From: Caulobacter segnis
Lineage (GTDB): Bacteria > Pseudomonadota > Alphaproteobacteria > Caulobacterales > Caulobacteraceae
Assembly (NCBI RefSeq): GCF_019931575.1
Contig: NZ_CP082923.1
Coordinates: 3,224,001 to 3,288,000, forward strand
Direction: 5' to 3'
DNA length: 64,000 nt
Made by a program: the position numbers and the translations under genes
The notes under the pieces: generated by a model
What the model saw: only the letters and a program-made list of their open reading frames with translations
What the model was told of the DNA's origin: nothing
Databases searched by the model: none
Shown here: in pieces, positions 1-8,605 of the stretch
Numbering within the stretch: the first letter of the stretch is position 1
Layout of the letters: each line of letters begins with the position of its first letter

Positions 1-474
1 ACCGCGCGCCTCACGCCGGACGCCCTGCGCCGCCAGCACGCGGCCAAGGCCGACCGCCTGGCGGACCTGGGCGCCAGGCTGAACGCCTGCGGAACCCGCG
101 CCCCGGAACGCGCCAGGACCCACGCGCGCCTGCCCGTGCTTTGGGAGCGCCTGCGTTCGGCCGGCGCCCGCCGCCTGACCCGCGCCGAGGATCAGCTGGC
201 CAATCTGGACAAGCTGCGCCAGTCGCTGAACCCGCGCCGGCCGATGGAGCTGGGCTTCGCCCTGGTCCGCAAGGCCGATGGAACCATCGTCCGGACGTCC
301 GCCGCCCTGGCCCTGGGCGATCACGTCTCGCTGCAGTTCGCCGACGGCGAGCGCGAGGCGGTGATCGGCGACGAGGGACCCGCGCCCTCTTCCGCTCCGC
401 CGGTCCGTCCGCCGCCCGCGCCGCCGCGTCCCAAACCCGTTCCACCCAAGACCGATCAGGGCGATCTGTTCTGA
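1..474 (+). CDS. xseA: Exodeoxyribonuclease VII large subunit, C-terminal part
   Basis: The reading frame is open from base 1 to the stop at 472-474, so the N-terminal OB-fold and most of the catalytic domain lie outside the window. The visible 157 residues contain the characteristic end of XseA, with [19 protein letters not shown] near residue 75, followed by a proline-rich tail ending in GDLF. XseA pairs with small XseB to degrade single-stranded DNA into oligonucleotides in the cytoplasm. The identification rests on this conserved C-terminal block, which is distinctive for the family. Confidence 0.9.
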   Translation, partial: TARLTPDALRRQHAAKADRLADLGARLNACGTRAPERARTHARLPVLWERLRSAGARRLTRAEDQLANLDKLRQSLNPRRPMELGFALVRKADGTIVRTSAALALGDHVSLQFADGEREAVIGDEGPAPSSAPPVRPPPAPPRPKPVPPKTDQGDLF

Positions 475-502
475 GGCCCCACACTGGCGTAGAGTAAGAG
501 CC

Positions 503-718
503 ATGAACGCTTTCGATCGAGATCTCGGCAAGTCCGACGGCCTGGCCGTCCTGCACTATGGCGACGGCGAATACGCCGTGCTCAGCCCCGGCCGCTTCGT
601 GCTGTGCGCCGTGACCAACAAGCAGATCCCGCTGGAGGCCCTGCGCTACTGGAGCCCCGAGCACCAGGAAGCCTATGCCGGTCCCGCCGAGGCGCTGAAG
701 CGTTGGCAGCAGGCCTGA
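503..718 (+). CDS. DUF2093 family protein
   Basis: This is a complete 71-residue protein beginning MNAFDRDLGKSDGLAVLHYG. The central stretch (VLSPGRFVLCAVTNKQIPLEALRYWSPEHQEAYA) is the conserved core of DUF2093, a small cytosolic family of alphaproteobacteria with no known function. It starts 29 bases after xseA and probably shares its transcript. Its 3' end overlaps the most likely start of the downstream M23 peptidase, which suggests translational coupling. Confidence 0.85.
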   Translation: MNAFDRDLGKSDGLAVLHYGDGEYAVLSPGRFVLCAVTNKQIPLEALRYWSPEHQEAYAGPAEALKRWQQA

Positions 719-1569
719 GCCGCCGCGCGGTCCTGGCCGCGCTTCCGCTCTCCACCACCTTCGCCGGCCTGCCCCCTCCTGGCGGAGCCCGGGCCGCGAC
801 GCCGGCGCTTTCCTTGTCTGGCGCGTTCGTCCAGGGCGGCTACGCGGTCGGCCGCACCACGCCCCGCGCGCTGGTCGATGTCGACGCACAGGTGCTGACC
901 ACCGCCTCGGCCGACGGCTGGTTCGTGGTCGGCTTCGATCGCGACGCTCCGCCCGCCAGCACGCTGACCGTGACCACCCTGGATGGCTCAGCCGCGCGCG
1001 AGGCGACGATCGCGGCGGGCGACTTCGACATCCAGCGCATCGACGGCCTGCCGCCCGAACAAGTGACGCCGACCGATCCGGCCCTGCTGGAGCGCATCGC
1101 CGCCGAAAACCTGCGCAAGCAGGCCGGCTTCGCCAGCCTCGCCGACATCGAAGGTTTCCGCAGCGGATTCATGCTTCCGGTTGTGGGCGCCCGACGCTCG
1201 GCCCGGTTCGGCGGCCAGCGCATCCTCAATGGCGAACCCAAGCGTCCCCATTTTGGGGTTGATCTGGCGACGCCGGTAGGCACGCCGGTGAGCGCCCCGG
1301 CCGACGGCCTGATCGCCTTCGCCGAGACCGGACTGCACTACGAGGGCGGTCTGGTCCTGGTCGGTCACGGCCAAGGTCTGATTACCGCCTATCTGCACCT
1401 GTCGAAAATCCTTGTTTCAGCAGGGACTTACGTTCGACAGGGCCAGCTGATCGCCGAGACCGGCCAGGAAGGTCGGGCCACCGGCCCACATCTGTGCTGG
1501 CGGATGAAGTGGCGCGGCCGCAACCTAGACCCGTCGCTGCTGGTCGGCGCGGGGCCGTTCCAAAGCTGA
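703..1569 (+). CDS. Exported M23-family metallopeptidase (LytM-like)
   Basis: The protein is about 288 residues long and carries an LytM/M23 domain in its C-terminal half. HFGVDLATPVG supplies the first zinc ligands (H and D), and YLHLSK and GPHLCW give the other histidines. M23 enzymes cut peptidoglycan cross-bridges or, if degenerate, activate amidases. No ATG lies at the front of the frame. I chose TTG at 703 because the sequence that follows reads SRRAVLAALPL and then an Ala-rich stretch, a signal peptide with a twin-arginine-like pair. This start overlaps the DUF2093 gene by 16 bases. CTG at 715 is an alternative start. Confidence 0.8.
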   Translation: MAAGLSRRAVLAALPLSTTFAGLPPPGGARAATPALSLSGAFVQGGYAVGRTTPRALVDVDAQVLTTASADGWFVVGFDRDAPPASTLTVTTLDGSAAREATIAAGDFDIQRIDGLPPEQVTPTDPALLERIAAENLRKQAGFASLADIEGFRSGFMLPVVGARRSARFGGQRILNGEPKRPHFGVDLATPVGTPVSAPADGLIAFAETGLHYEGGLVLVGHGQGLITAYLHLSKILVSAGTYVRQGQLIAETGQEGRATGPHLCWRMKWRGRNLDPSLLVGAGPFQS

Positions 1570-1706
1570 AATTCCACGAATTCGCCCCTGGCGAGAATTA
1601 CAATCATTCGCTAGCTATGCCGTCGTTGTCGGAATGGGGACGTCGCAGGGGAGCGACGCTCGCGGTTCCGATCTTCCCGCGAGATCCTTGAGGAGGCGGC
1701 TCCCGC

Positions 1707-2225
1707 ATGTCGGCGGCGCTCGAAAAGCTGCGCTTTTTGCTGGTGGACGACAACCAGCACATCCGGTCGATCGTCGCGGCGATCCTGAAGGGTGTGGGGG
1801 TCAGGCACATCCGTGAAGCCATGGATGGGGCCGAGGGCCTGCAGATCCTGCGCGACTGGCAGACCGACATCGCCATCGTCGACTTCAAGATGGCGCCGCT
1901 GGACGGGGTGCAGTTCACCCAGCTGGTCCGCAACTCGCCCGACAGCGTCGACCCGTTCCTGCCGATCATCATGCTGACCGGCTTCGCCGAGCGTCACCGC
2001 GTGTTCGAGGCCCGCGACGCGGGCGTCACCGAGGTGGTCGTCAAGCCGGTGACCGCCCGCTCGCTGCTGGATCGGATCAACACGGTGATCTATCACCCGC
2101 GGCCCTTCATCCGGTCGCCGGACTATTTCGGCCCGTGCCGTCGCCGCCGGGTCGACCCCAGCCACACCGGCCCCTTCCGCCGCGCGGGCGAGAAGGACGA
2201 GCCGAACGACATGGTCGAGATCTAG
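1707..2225 (+). CDS. Single-domain response regulator (REC) with basic C-terminal tail
   Basis: The protein has 172 residues. Residues 8-125 form a receiver domain: FLLVDDNQ holds the acidic pocket, IAIVDFKMAPLDG the phosphoacceptor Asp, IMLTGF the conserved Thr and VVKPVT the conserved Lys. There is no DNA-binding or enzymatic output domain, only a tail containing DYFGPCRRRR, a motif common on stand-alone alphaproteobacterial receivers. A strong ribosome binding site (GAGGAGG) precedes the ATG. It probably relays phosphate or regulates by protein contact. No partner kinase is adjacent. The 3' end overlaps the convergent acyltransferase gene by 4 bases. Confidence 0.87.
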   Translation: MSAALEKLRFLLVDDNQHIRSIVAAILKGVGVRHIREAMDGAEGLQILRDWQTDIAIVDFKMAPLDGVQFTQLVRNSPDSVDPFLPIIMLTGFAERHRVFEARDAGVTEVVVKPVTARSLLDRINTVIYHPRPFIRSPDYFGPCRRRRVDPSHTGPFRRAGEKDEPNDMVEI

Positions 2226-3172
2226 GCGCCCTCGCCCGCCCCCGCCGCGCGCTCGCGTTCGGCCAGTTCCGCATAGACCTCGTTGGGCCAGCGGCGGTGG
2301 ACCCAGAACCACTCGGCCGGCCGCTCGCGGATGCGCTCTTCCATGAAGGCGTTGATCATCCGCACGCCAGCCTCGATGTCGGCCGTGCGGTCGCCGGTGC
2401 TGGGCGGGACGATCGGATCGTGGACCACCGCCCGGAAGCGCGCGCCCTTCAGGCGCTGCACCGACATCGGCTGCAGCACCGTGCCAAAACGGATCGCCAG
2501 TCGCGTCGGCCCCGGCGCGGTGCGGGCGTCATGGCCGAAGAACGGCGCGGCCACGCCGCTGTTGAACTTCTGGTCGTTCATCAGGGCCACGGAACTGCCC
2601 TTCTTCATGCCTTCCAGCAGCTCGCGGGCCCCGTCGCCGCCCTTGGGCGCGAACAGGCGCACGCCGTAGCGGAAGCGGCTGTCCTTGATGCGCTTGTCGA
2701 CATAGGGATTGTTGGCCGCGCGATAGGTCATCTCGCAGACCACGCCGCTGTCGACGATGGCCGCCGGCATCACTTCCCAGTTCGACAGGTGCCCCGAGAC
2801 GAACACCACCGGGATCTTCTTCTCGGCGATCTCGGCCAGGCGCTCCTTGTTGACCACTTCCACCCGGCCGGTGGACGGCAGGATCTTGTCCATCAGCGGA
2901 AACTCGGCGAACGAGCGGCCCAGGCCATCCCACTGCTCGCGCAGCATGGTCGCGCGCCAGGCCGCGTCCTTTTCCGGGAAGGCCAGCTTCAGGTTCCGGG
3001 TGGCGACCTTGTGCGCGCCGCTCAATGGCCCGAAGGTGCGGCCCAGCCAGCCGCCGAAATCCGAGGCGCGGTCCACGCCCATCAGGCGCACGGCCCCGAT
3101 GAAGAGGTCGAAGCCCAGGGCCTCCAACCGCCACAGCAGATCCTGAACCCAAGGCTGACGCTTATCCGACAT
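2222..3172 (-). CDS. Lipid A biosynthesis lauroyl/myristoyl acyltransferase family protein
   Basis: This 316-residue protein belongs to the LpxL/HtrB family, inner-membrane enzymes that move an acyl chain from acyl-ACP onto the lipid A precursor. The conserved HxxxxE catalytic motif is visible as GHLSNWEVMPAA near residue 135. FGHDARTAPGPTRLAIRFG and a C-terminal WFWVHRRW are further family blocks. The N-terminal segment LGFDLFIGAVRLMG could anchor it to the membrane. Which secondary acyl chain it transfers cannot be read from the sequence. The gene is monocistronic and convergent with the response regulator. Confidence 0.85.
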   Translation of the reverse strand: MSDKRQPWVQDLLWRLEALGFDLFIGAVRLMGVDRASDFGGWLGRTFGPLSGAHKVATRNLKLAFPEKDAAWRATMLREQWDGLGRSFAEFPLMDKILPSTGRVEVVNKERLAEIAEKKIPVVFVSGHLSNWEVMPAAIVDSGVVCEMTYRAANNPYVDKRIKDSRFRYGVRLFAPKGGDGARELLEGMKKGSSVALMNDQKFNSGVAAPFFGHDARTAPGPTRLAIRFGTVLQPMSVQRLKGARFRAVVHDPIVPPSTGDRTADIEAGVRMINAFMEERIRERPAEWFWVHRRWPNEVYAELAERERAAGAGEGA

Positions 3173-3356
3173 GCCTCCTTACTAGGTTAGCTGGCCCGTA
3201 TCGCGCAACGGCGCCCGGAACCCCTGAGCGCGCGTCAGCCGGCGAAACCGCGCGCGCGTTCACTAAACCCGCCCCCGCGCGGCACGTGAATTGCGGCCGA
3301 GGGCTCAGGCCGTTCCGTTTCGGGACGGCCCGAGTTGAACTAGGGGGCACGGCTTC

Positions 3357-3743
3357 ATGAGTAGCAATATCGACGTCCATCTCGGTAAGCGTCTTCGCCG
3401 CCGCCGGCGTCTGCTGGGCCTCACCCAGCAACAGTTGGCCGGCACGGTGGGCGTCCGGTTCCAGCAGATCCAGAAGTACGAGTGCGGCGCCAACCGCATC
3501 TCCGCCGCGCGCCTGTGGCAGCTGTCCGAGGCCCTGGAGGTGCCGGTCGGCTACTTCTACGACGGCCTGTCGGACGCGCGCCAGGAAACGACCGGCGAGG
3601 CGGCCGAGGGCGGCGAGATGTTCGCCCGCAAGGAAACGCTGGACCTGATCCGCGCCTACTACCTGCTGGGCGAGCGTCCGCGCCGTCGCCTGCTGGACCT
3701 GGCCAAGTCGCTGAACGGCGGCCCCGAGCATGCCGACGCCTGA
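3357..3743 (+). CDS. XRE-family helix-turn-helix regulator
   Basis: The protein has 128 residues. Residues 8-65 form an HTH_3 domain: LGKRLRRRRRLLGLTQQQLA is helix 1-2, and VRFQQIQKYECGANRISAARL contains the recognition helix. A helical C-terminal region with conserved YYLLGERPRRRLLDLAKSL follows. This type of short regulator is frequent in Caulobacterales. Its target is unknown. The gene stands alone between the acyltransferase (divergent) and hisN. Confidence 0.85.
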   Translation: MSSNIDVHLGKRLRRRRRLLGLTQQQLAGTVGVRFQQIQKYECGANRISAARLWQLSEALEVPVGYFYDGLSDARQETTGEAAEGGEMFARKETLDLIRAYYLLGERPRRRLLDLAKSLNGGPEHADA

Positions 3744-3784
3744 TCACGGTAGCGCCCCCGAGGCGGGGAGGCTAAACCCCGCCC

Positions 3785-4621
3785 ATGACGCTTTCCGCTG
3801 ATCGGCTCACGGCGCTCGACGCCTTCATCATCGACCTAAACCGGGCCTCGGCGGAGGTGATCCTGCCGCTGTTCCGGGCCGACCACGGCCTGGAGGACAA
3901 GGGGGCGGGCAAGAACCTCCCGCGCGACACCCACGCGGCCTTCGACCCGGTGACCGAGGCCGACCGCGGCGCCGAGGCGGCGATCCGCCGGCTGATCGGC
4001 GAGCGGTTCCCCGAGCACGGCGTGATCGGCGAGGAATATGGCGAGGATCGCCCCGACGCCGAGTTCGTCTGGGTGCTGGACCCCATCGACGGCACGCGCG
4101 CCTTCATCTCCGGCCTACCCCTATGGACCACCCTGATCGGCCTGCGCCACCAGGGTCGCCCGGTGCTGGGCTCCATCGGCCAGCCCTATGTCGGCGAGGT
4201 CTTCGTGGGCCACGCCGGCGGCTCGCGCCTGCTGTCGCGCGGCGGGGAAACGCCGATCCGCGTGCGCGCGTGCGCCAACCTCAACGACGCCGTCATCGCC
4301 ACCACCGACGCCGACGCCTGTTTCGACGGCGCCGAGCGCGGCGCCTGGCTGCAGGTGCGCGCGGCTTCCAAGCTGGCCCGCCTGGGCTGCGACGCCTACG
4401 CCTACGCCATGGTCGCCATGGGCAAGATGGACATGGTCATCGAGGCGGGCCTGAAGTCCTGGGACATCGAGGCCGCCATCCCCCTGGTCGAGGGCGCCGG
4501 CGGCTTGGTCACCAACTGGCGCGGCGAGCCCGTCGGCCCGAACGGCGGCCAGATGGTCATCTCCGGTGACCGCCGCCCGCTGGACGAGGCCCTGGTCAGT
4601 CTGAGGCGTTCGGCGAAATAA
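3785..4621 (+). CDS. hisN: Inositol monophosphatase family protein, probable histidinol-phosphatase
   Basis: The protein has 278 residues with all metal-binding motifs of the IMPase superfamily: the IGEEYGE acidic pair near residue 82, DPIDGTRAFISGLP near residue 100, and WDIEAAIPLVEGAGG near residue 225. Actinobacterial and alphaproteobacterial members of this size usually dephosphorylate L-histidinol phosphate, the penultimate step of histidine synthesis. No other his gene is nearby, so the substrate is inferred. The gene ends inside the last codons of the convergent hydrolase gene (26-base overlap). Confidence 0.82.
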   Translation: MTLSADRLTALDAFIIDLNRASAEVILPLFRADHGLEDKGAGKNLPRDTHAAFDPVTEADRGAEAAIRRLIGERFPEHGVIGEEYGEDRPDAEFVWVLDPIDGTRAFISGLPLWTTLIGLRHQGRPVLGSIGQPYVGEVFVGHAGGSRLLSRGGETPIRVRACANLNDAVIATTDADACFDGAERGAWLQVRAASKLARLGCDAYAYAMVAMGKMDMVIEAGLKSWDIEAAIPLVEGAGGLVTNWRGEPVGPNGGQMVISGDRRPLDEALVSLRRSAK

Positions 4622-5579
4622 GCGGTTCCTTCGGCGCGATCGGATCGACCGTCTCGTCGAAGGCGCGCCAGAAGATCGCCCGGCGCGGGTCGGTCTCGAT
4701 CAGGATCTCGTGGAAGGCGCCCGGGACCTCCACGTAACGGCCTTTCGGGATGCGGTTGGCGATCGATTCCGCGTCGGCGTTCAGCACCCGGTTGTCCAGC
4801 TCGGCGGCGGCGATGGTCACCGGGATGGAGATCGCCTCCACGCCCTTGCTCCGCCGCAGCCAGGCGCAGGCCGAGATGGCGAAATCGGCCCAGCCCCAGG
4901 TCATGCCGCCCAGGGCGATCTCGGGATTGGCCCGCAACTGGGCCTGATAGCGGTCGTAGCGGGTCTCGTCGTGGGTCAGGCCATCGCCCTGAAAGGTCTG
5001 GACCAGCGGATCATAGGCGGCCGACACATACTCGCCGGCCAGGCCGACACGCGACATCGTCCAGGCCAGGGGCTTGGCCAGCCACGGCGGCACGCCGGCG
5101 CTGTTGAGGCCCAGCATCGGCGCGGACAGCACGGCCGCCGAGAATCGCGCCTCGCCATGGGCCAGGGCCAGCATGGTCAGGCAGCCGCCCATGGAGTGGC
5201 TCAGGGCGATCCACGGCTTGGGCATGCGGGCCTCGAACGCGTCGAGCAGCGCCTTGTAGTCGGACAGGAAGGTCTTGAAGCCCCGGGCGTGGCCCTTCAG
5301 GCGGTCGGGAAGGCCTCGGGCCGAAAGCCCCTGCCCTCGCCAGTCGTGCAGCAGCACGGCGAAGCCGCAGCTTAGGAGGTCCTCGACGACCTCGAAATAC
5401 TTCTCGATCGGCTCGCTGCGTCCGGGGCTGAGCACCACCGAACCTCGGGGCGGGCCTGGCGGAAAGAACGTCGCGGCGCGGAGGGTCGCCCCATCCGCGC
5501 CGCGAAACCATTCGGCCTTACCGTTGTCGGGAACCGGAGCCTCGGGAATCGAGACCAGAAGCGCCGGTGTCTCCGTCAT
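4596..5579 (-). CDS. Alpha/beta hydrolase, lysophospholipase-like
   Basis: The protein has 327 residues with a serine hydrolase fold of the Hydrolase_4 (PldB-like) type. The nucleophile elbow is ALSHSMGGC near residue 127, with oxyanion-side HDWRGQGLS upstream. The acid is in AAAELDNRVLN and the histidine in VPGAFHEILIETD. There is no signal peptide, so it is probably cytoplasmic or membrane-peripheral. The substrate is likely a monoacyl lipid by family analogy. The SCP2 gene follows it 7 bases from its start, on the same strand and upstream in transcription. Confidence 0.82.
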   Translation of the reverse strand: MTETPALLVSIPEAPVPDNGKAEWFRGADGATLRAATFFPPGPPRGSVVLSPGRSEPIEKYFEVVEDLLSCGFAVLLHDWRGQGLSARGLPDRLKGHARGFKTFLSDYKALLDAFEARMPKPWIALSHSMGGCLTMLALAHGEARFSAAVLSAPMLGLNSAGVPPWLAKPLAWTMSRVGLAGEYVSAAYDPLVQTFQGDGLTHDETRYDRYQAQLRANPEIALGGMTWGWADFAISACAWLRRSKGVEAISIPVTIAAAELDNRVLNADAESIANRIPKGRYVEVPGAFHEILIETDPRRAIFWRAFDETVDPIAPKEPLISPNASD

Positions 5580-5586
5580 GCTCGGC

Positions 5587-5895
5587 TTAGCGCATCTTGG
5601 CGAACAGGGCGCCCATCTTGGGCTGCAGGGCCATGGCGGCGCCCATGTCCGACAGCTTCAGCTTGCCGGTCATGACGGCCATGGTCGGGTCCAGCGAACC
5701 GGCGCCGATGGCCAGCAGATCGTCCAGGCTGAGCGTCATGGTCAGGTCGGCCGGCTTGTCTTCGTTCGTCACCGAGCCGCCGTCGATGTGGATGACGCCG
5801 GCGTCCTTCAGGTCGAACTTCAGGCTCTTGCCCAGACCGCTGTCGTCGCCGACGGCGGCTTTGATGCGATCGGTGACTTCCTGAATAGTGGCCAT
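5587..5895 (-). CDS. SCP2 sterol-binding domain protein
   Basis: This 102-residue protein consists of one SCP-2 domain. VTNEDKPADLTMTLSLDDLLAIGAGSLDPTMAVMTGKLKLSDM is the conserved hydrophobic-pocket half of the fold. Such small cytosolic proteins bind lipids or acyl-CoA. It lies immediately upstream of the lysophospholipase-like gene in the same direction (7-base gap), so the two may act together in lipid handling. Confidence 0.85.
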   Translation of the reverse strand: MATIQEVTDRIKAAVGDDSGLGKSLKFDLKDAGVIHIDGGSVTNEDKPADLTMTLSLDDLLAIGAGSLDPTMAVMTGKLKLSDMGAAMALQPKMGALFAKMR

Positions 5896-5985
5896 GAGCG
5901 CGATCTCCCTCTGCGCGATGTCGTGTTGCGGATAGCTAGACCGGGCCGCCCGGTTAAGTAAACAGCGTTCAGACGACCCAGGGTC

Positions 5986-6639
5986 TTATTTCTTCCCGTC
6001 ATAGAAGGCGACCTTAGTCGGGGTTCTTGTCAACTTTACCCGTACGGCGCCCTGGTGGTCGGCCGGGCGGAAATAGGGAAATTCGTTGACCTTCGGCAAC
6101 GGCGCGCTATGGCCGTCGGCGAAGGCGATCATCCCACTTTCGGCCTTGGGAAAGACGACGCCGGTCATCTTCGGGGCCATGAAGGCCGCCACGCCAGCGG
6201 CCTTCCCGATAACGGTGTTGGCCTCGGTCACCGTCGCCGCCAACTCGCGCGCGTCATAGTCCTGCGCCGGCTTCAGCTGGGTGCCAAAAGTCATCATCGA
6301 GCCCATCTTCCAGCCCACGGGCACGTCGAACACGATGGCTGGATCGCCCTCCAGCTGGGCCAGGGTCGGCAGGCGCTCGAAATAACCCTCGCCGTCGACC
6401 GGCAGCGGCGTGCGCGCGCCGCCGCGCTCGACCAGGGTGGCTTTGAGGTTCGGCAGCATCTGGCCATCGTGGCGGACCGCATAGGTCAGCTTCAGGCGCG
6501 AGCGTTCGGCGGCGGGCACCTTCAGGAACTTGTCCAGGAACGGCAGCACCTTGGTCGCCTGGGCCGACTTCTCGGCGAAGGCCGGACCGGCGGTCGCGGC
6601 CAGCACGGCGGCCAGGATCAGCGCGAGCGGCCGACTCAT
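5986..6639 (-). CDS. Exported DUF2987-like hypothetical protein
   Basis: The protein has 217 residues and begins MSRPLALILAAVLAATAGPAFAE, a standard Sec signal peptide with cleavage after AFA. The mature part contains KFLKVPAAERSRLKLTYAVR and repeated beta-rich segments. I recall similar exported proteins grouped as DUF2987, but this is tentative. The start overlaps the stop of the upstream methyltransferase-like gene by ATGA, so the two are translationally coupled and presumably both act in the periplasm. Confidence 0.75.
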   Translation of the reverse strand: MSRPLALILAAVLAATAGPAFAEKSAQATKVLPFLDKFLKVPAAERSRLKLTYAVRHDGQMLPNLKATLVERGGARTPLPVDGEGYFERLPTLAQLEGDPAIVFDVPVGWKMGSMMTFGTQLKPAQDYDARELAATVTEANTVIGKAAGVAAFMAPKMTGVVFPKAESGMIAFADGHSAPLPKVNEFPYFRPADHQGAVRVKLTRTPTKVAFYDGKK

Positions 6640-7532
6640 TTCGGCTTCACGAACTTGAGGGTCATGCGGTCGCTCTCCCCGATGGCGTCGTACTTGGCGT
6701 GGTCGAAGCCCGGCTCGGCCGGCTCGCCGCGAGGCGCCGACAGGCGCGTGGGCGGCAGGGTCCAGACGCCGAACGGATGGTCCTTGGTGTCCTTGGGATT
6801 GGCGTTGATCTCGCTGGTCCCGGCCAGGACGAACCCCGCCTCCTTGGCCATCTGGATCACGTAGTCCTGCTGGACATAGCCGTCGGCCGCCAGCACGTCC
6901 TGGACCTTGCCCGGTTCGCCGCGATGTTCCTCGATACCCAGGACCCCGCCCGGCTTCAGGGCCGCCAGGGCGTCCTTGAAAGCCTTCTCGGCGATGCCGC
7001 CGGCCATCCAGTTGTGCAGGTTGCGCAGGAAGAGAACGAGATCCGCCGTCCCCGCCGGCGCGACCGGGCCGCTGGTCGGTCCGAAGGCGGTGAAGGTCAC
7101 GTCGCCATAGACCCGCTTCTTCTCGGTCAGCTTGCGGCGATAGCCCTCTACGATCTCGGCGGCGGCCGGATCGGAGGGGTCGTTGGTCTGCAGCACGGCC
7201 TCGTAGAGCTTGCCCTTGGTGTCGGCCAGATAGGGCGCGAGGATGTCGGTGTACCAGCCCGCGCCGGGCCAGAACTCGACCACGGTCTGGCCCGGCGCCA
7301 GCCCCCAGAACTTCAGGCTCTCGACCGGATGGCGCCAGACGTCGCGGGCGCGGTCGGCGGGTGACCGCCAGTCGCCGGCCACCGCCGCCTCGATCGTCTT
7401 CGATCCAGCCTTGTCGGCCGCCTTGGCCTCGGGCTTGGCGGGATCGTTCTTCCGGCCGCAGGCGGTGAGCCCGAACGCGCCGACGCTCGCCAGGACTCCG
7501 CGCCGCGACCAATACTGAGCTGGAACCATCAT
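6636..7532 (-). CDS. Exported class I methyltransferase-like protein (copy 1)
   Basis: The protein has 298 residues. The N-terminus reads WSRRGVLASVGAFGLTACGRK, which combines a twin-arginine-like pair with a lipobox (LTAC), so it is probably a lipoprotein. The remainder resembles COG4798 predicted methyltransferases: TVVEFWPGAGWYTDILAPY is the SAM-binding motif I and VLGIEEHRG is motif IV-like. It shares RHPVESLKFWGL and the KDTKDHPFGVWTLPPTR block with the next gene upstream, so they are paralogues. Export is puzzling because SAM is cytoplasmic. The true substrate and activity are unknown. Confidence 0.8.
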   Translation of the reverse strand: MMVPAQYWSRRGVLASVGAFGLTACGRKNDPAKPEAKAADKAGSKTIEAAVAGDWRSPADRARDVWRHPVESLKFWGLAPGQTVVEFWPGAGWYTDILAPYLADTKGKLYEAVLQTNDPSDPAAAEIVEGYRRKLTEKKRVYGDVTFTAFGPTSGPVAPAGTADLVLFLRNLHNWMAGGIAEKAFKDALAALKPGGVLGIEEHRGEPGKVQDVLAADGYVQQDYVIQMAKEAGFVLAGTSEINANPKDTKDHPFGVWTLPPTRLSAPRGEPAEPGFDHAKYDAIGESDRMTLKFVKPK

Positions 7533-7590
7533 CCCCCCGTTACGCGTACGCCAGCGTGTCCGCCGACCTTGGCCAAAGTCAGGCCGGCCC

Positions 7591-7650
7591 GATCAGGCTG
7601 GCCAGGATCAGGCGGGCCAGGATCAGGCGGGCCAGGATCAGGCGGGCTTG
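7591..7650. repeat. Four tandem 15-bp repeats
   Basis: Four copies of a 15-bp unit (GATCAGGCGGGCCAG) run head to tail from 7591. The first differs by one base and the last two bases diverge at the end. The final copy forms the stop codon and last codons of the methyltransferase-like gene 7638-8480, so the repeat expands away from that gene into the intergenic space. This is typical slippage or short-tandem duplication and shows no CRISPR-like spacers. Confidence 0.85.
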
Positions 7651-8480
7651 CGGAAGCGCAGGGTCATGCGGTCGCTCTCGCCGATCGCCTCGTACTTGGC
7701 GCGGTCGAAGCTCGGGTCGGCCGGCTGACCGCCCGGCGCGGTGCGGCGGGTGGGCGGCAGGGTCCAGACACCGAACGGATGGTCCTTGGTGTCCTTGGGG
7801 TTGGCGTTGATCTCGGACTGGGCGTCCAGCTTGAAGCCGGCCTTCTCGGCGATGGCGATCACCGTGGCGGTGTTCAGGTAGCCGTCGGCGCCGGCGGCCT
7901 TCTCCGAGCGCGGATCGGCGCGATGGTCCTCGACGGCCAGGACGCCGCCCGGCTTCAGCACCGCGAAGAAGTCGGCGAACACCTTGTCGGCCATGCCCGG
8001 CTGGACGGTCCAGTTGTGGACGTTGCGGGCGGTGAGAACGAGATCGGCGGAGCTGGGCGCGCCCAGCGGGCCCGACTGGGCGCCAAAATTGACGAACTGC
8101 GGCTTGCCGTACTTGGCGGCGTCCGAGAACCGGGCCTCGAAGTCGGCGCGGCCCTTTCGAGCCCCCTCGGATAGTTTCGGGTTCGACAGGTCGGCGACGC
8201 CGGCGACATAGATCCCCCCCGTGGCCTTGGCGTACGGCGCCAGGATCTCGGTCCAGTAGCCGCCGCCGGGCGAGATCTCGATCACGGTCTGCTGGGGCTT
8301 CAGCCCCCAGAACGACAGGCTCTCGACCGGGTGGCGCGCCCCGTCGCGGGCGACATCGCCCGCCGGGCGGGTCGGCGAGGCGACGGCGGCCTTCAGGGCC
8401 GGGTCCGTCGACGCGAAGGCGGCAGGCGCGGAAAGGGTCAGGGTGGCGGCGAGCAGCAGGACGTGGCGGCGAAGCGGCAT
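7638..8480 (-). CDS. Exported class I methyltransferase-like protein (copy 2)
   Basis: The protein has 280 residues and starts MPLRRHVLLLAATLTLSAPAAFAS, a cleavable signal peptide. An in-frame upstream extension lacks a convincing start. The core matches the neighbouring copy: RHPVESLSFWGL, TVIEISPGGGYWTEILAPY (motif I), LVLTARNVHNW, GVLAVEDHRAD and KDTKDHPFGVWTLPPTR. The two genes probably arose by duplication and now differ in sorting, with lipobox versus plain signal peptide. Function is unknown. Confidence 0.8.
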   Translation of the reverse strand: MPLRRHVLLLAATLTLSAPAAFASTDPALKAAVASPTRPAGDVARDGARHPVESLSFWGLKPQQTVIEISPGGGYWTEILAPYAKATGGIYVAGVADLSNPKLSEGARKGRADFEARFSDAAKYGKPQFVNFGAQSGPLGAPSSADLVLTARNVHNWTVQPGMADKVFADFFAVLKPGGVLAVEDHRADPRSEKAAGADGYLNTATVIAIAEKAGFKLDAQSEINANPKDTKDHPFGVWTLPPTRRTAPGGQPADPSFDRAKYEAIGESDRMTLRFRKPA

Positions 8481-8570
8481 GGGAATGTGTCCTTCGACGA
8501 GTTGATGCGCCGCGACCTTAGCCGGGGCTGACGGTGCGTCAAACGATTCAGATTTTCCGCTTCGACGCCC

Positions 8571-8599
8571 CTTGAACCCCAAAATCCGCTCACCAACTA
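8571..8599 (+). promoter_or_regulatory. Putative heat-shock (sigma-32) promoter
   Basis: CTTGAA at 8571-8576 matches the sigma-32 -35 element. CCAACTA at 8593-8599, after 16 bases, is a plausible -10. Transcription would begin near 8606, giving a leader of roughly 108 nt before ibpA, the usual length for ROSE leaders. The -10 match is imperfect. Confidence 0.5.
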
Positions 8600-8605
8600 G
8601 TTTCA

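Noticed and set aside
5986..7512. Single 508-residue protein spanning both exported-protein genes
   Set aside because: The first 290 codons are an out-of-frame reading of the methyltransferase-like gene. The real product starts at 6639 with a signal peptide.
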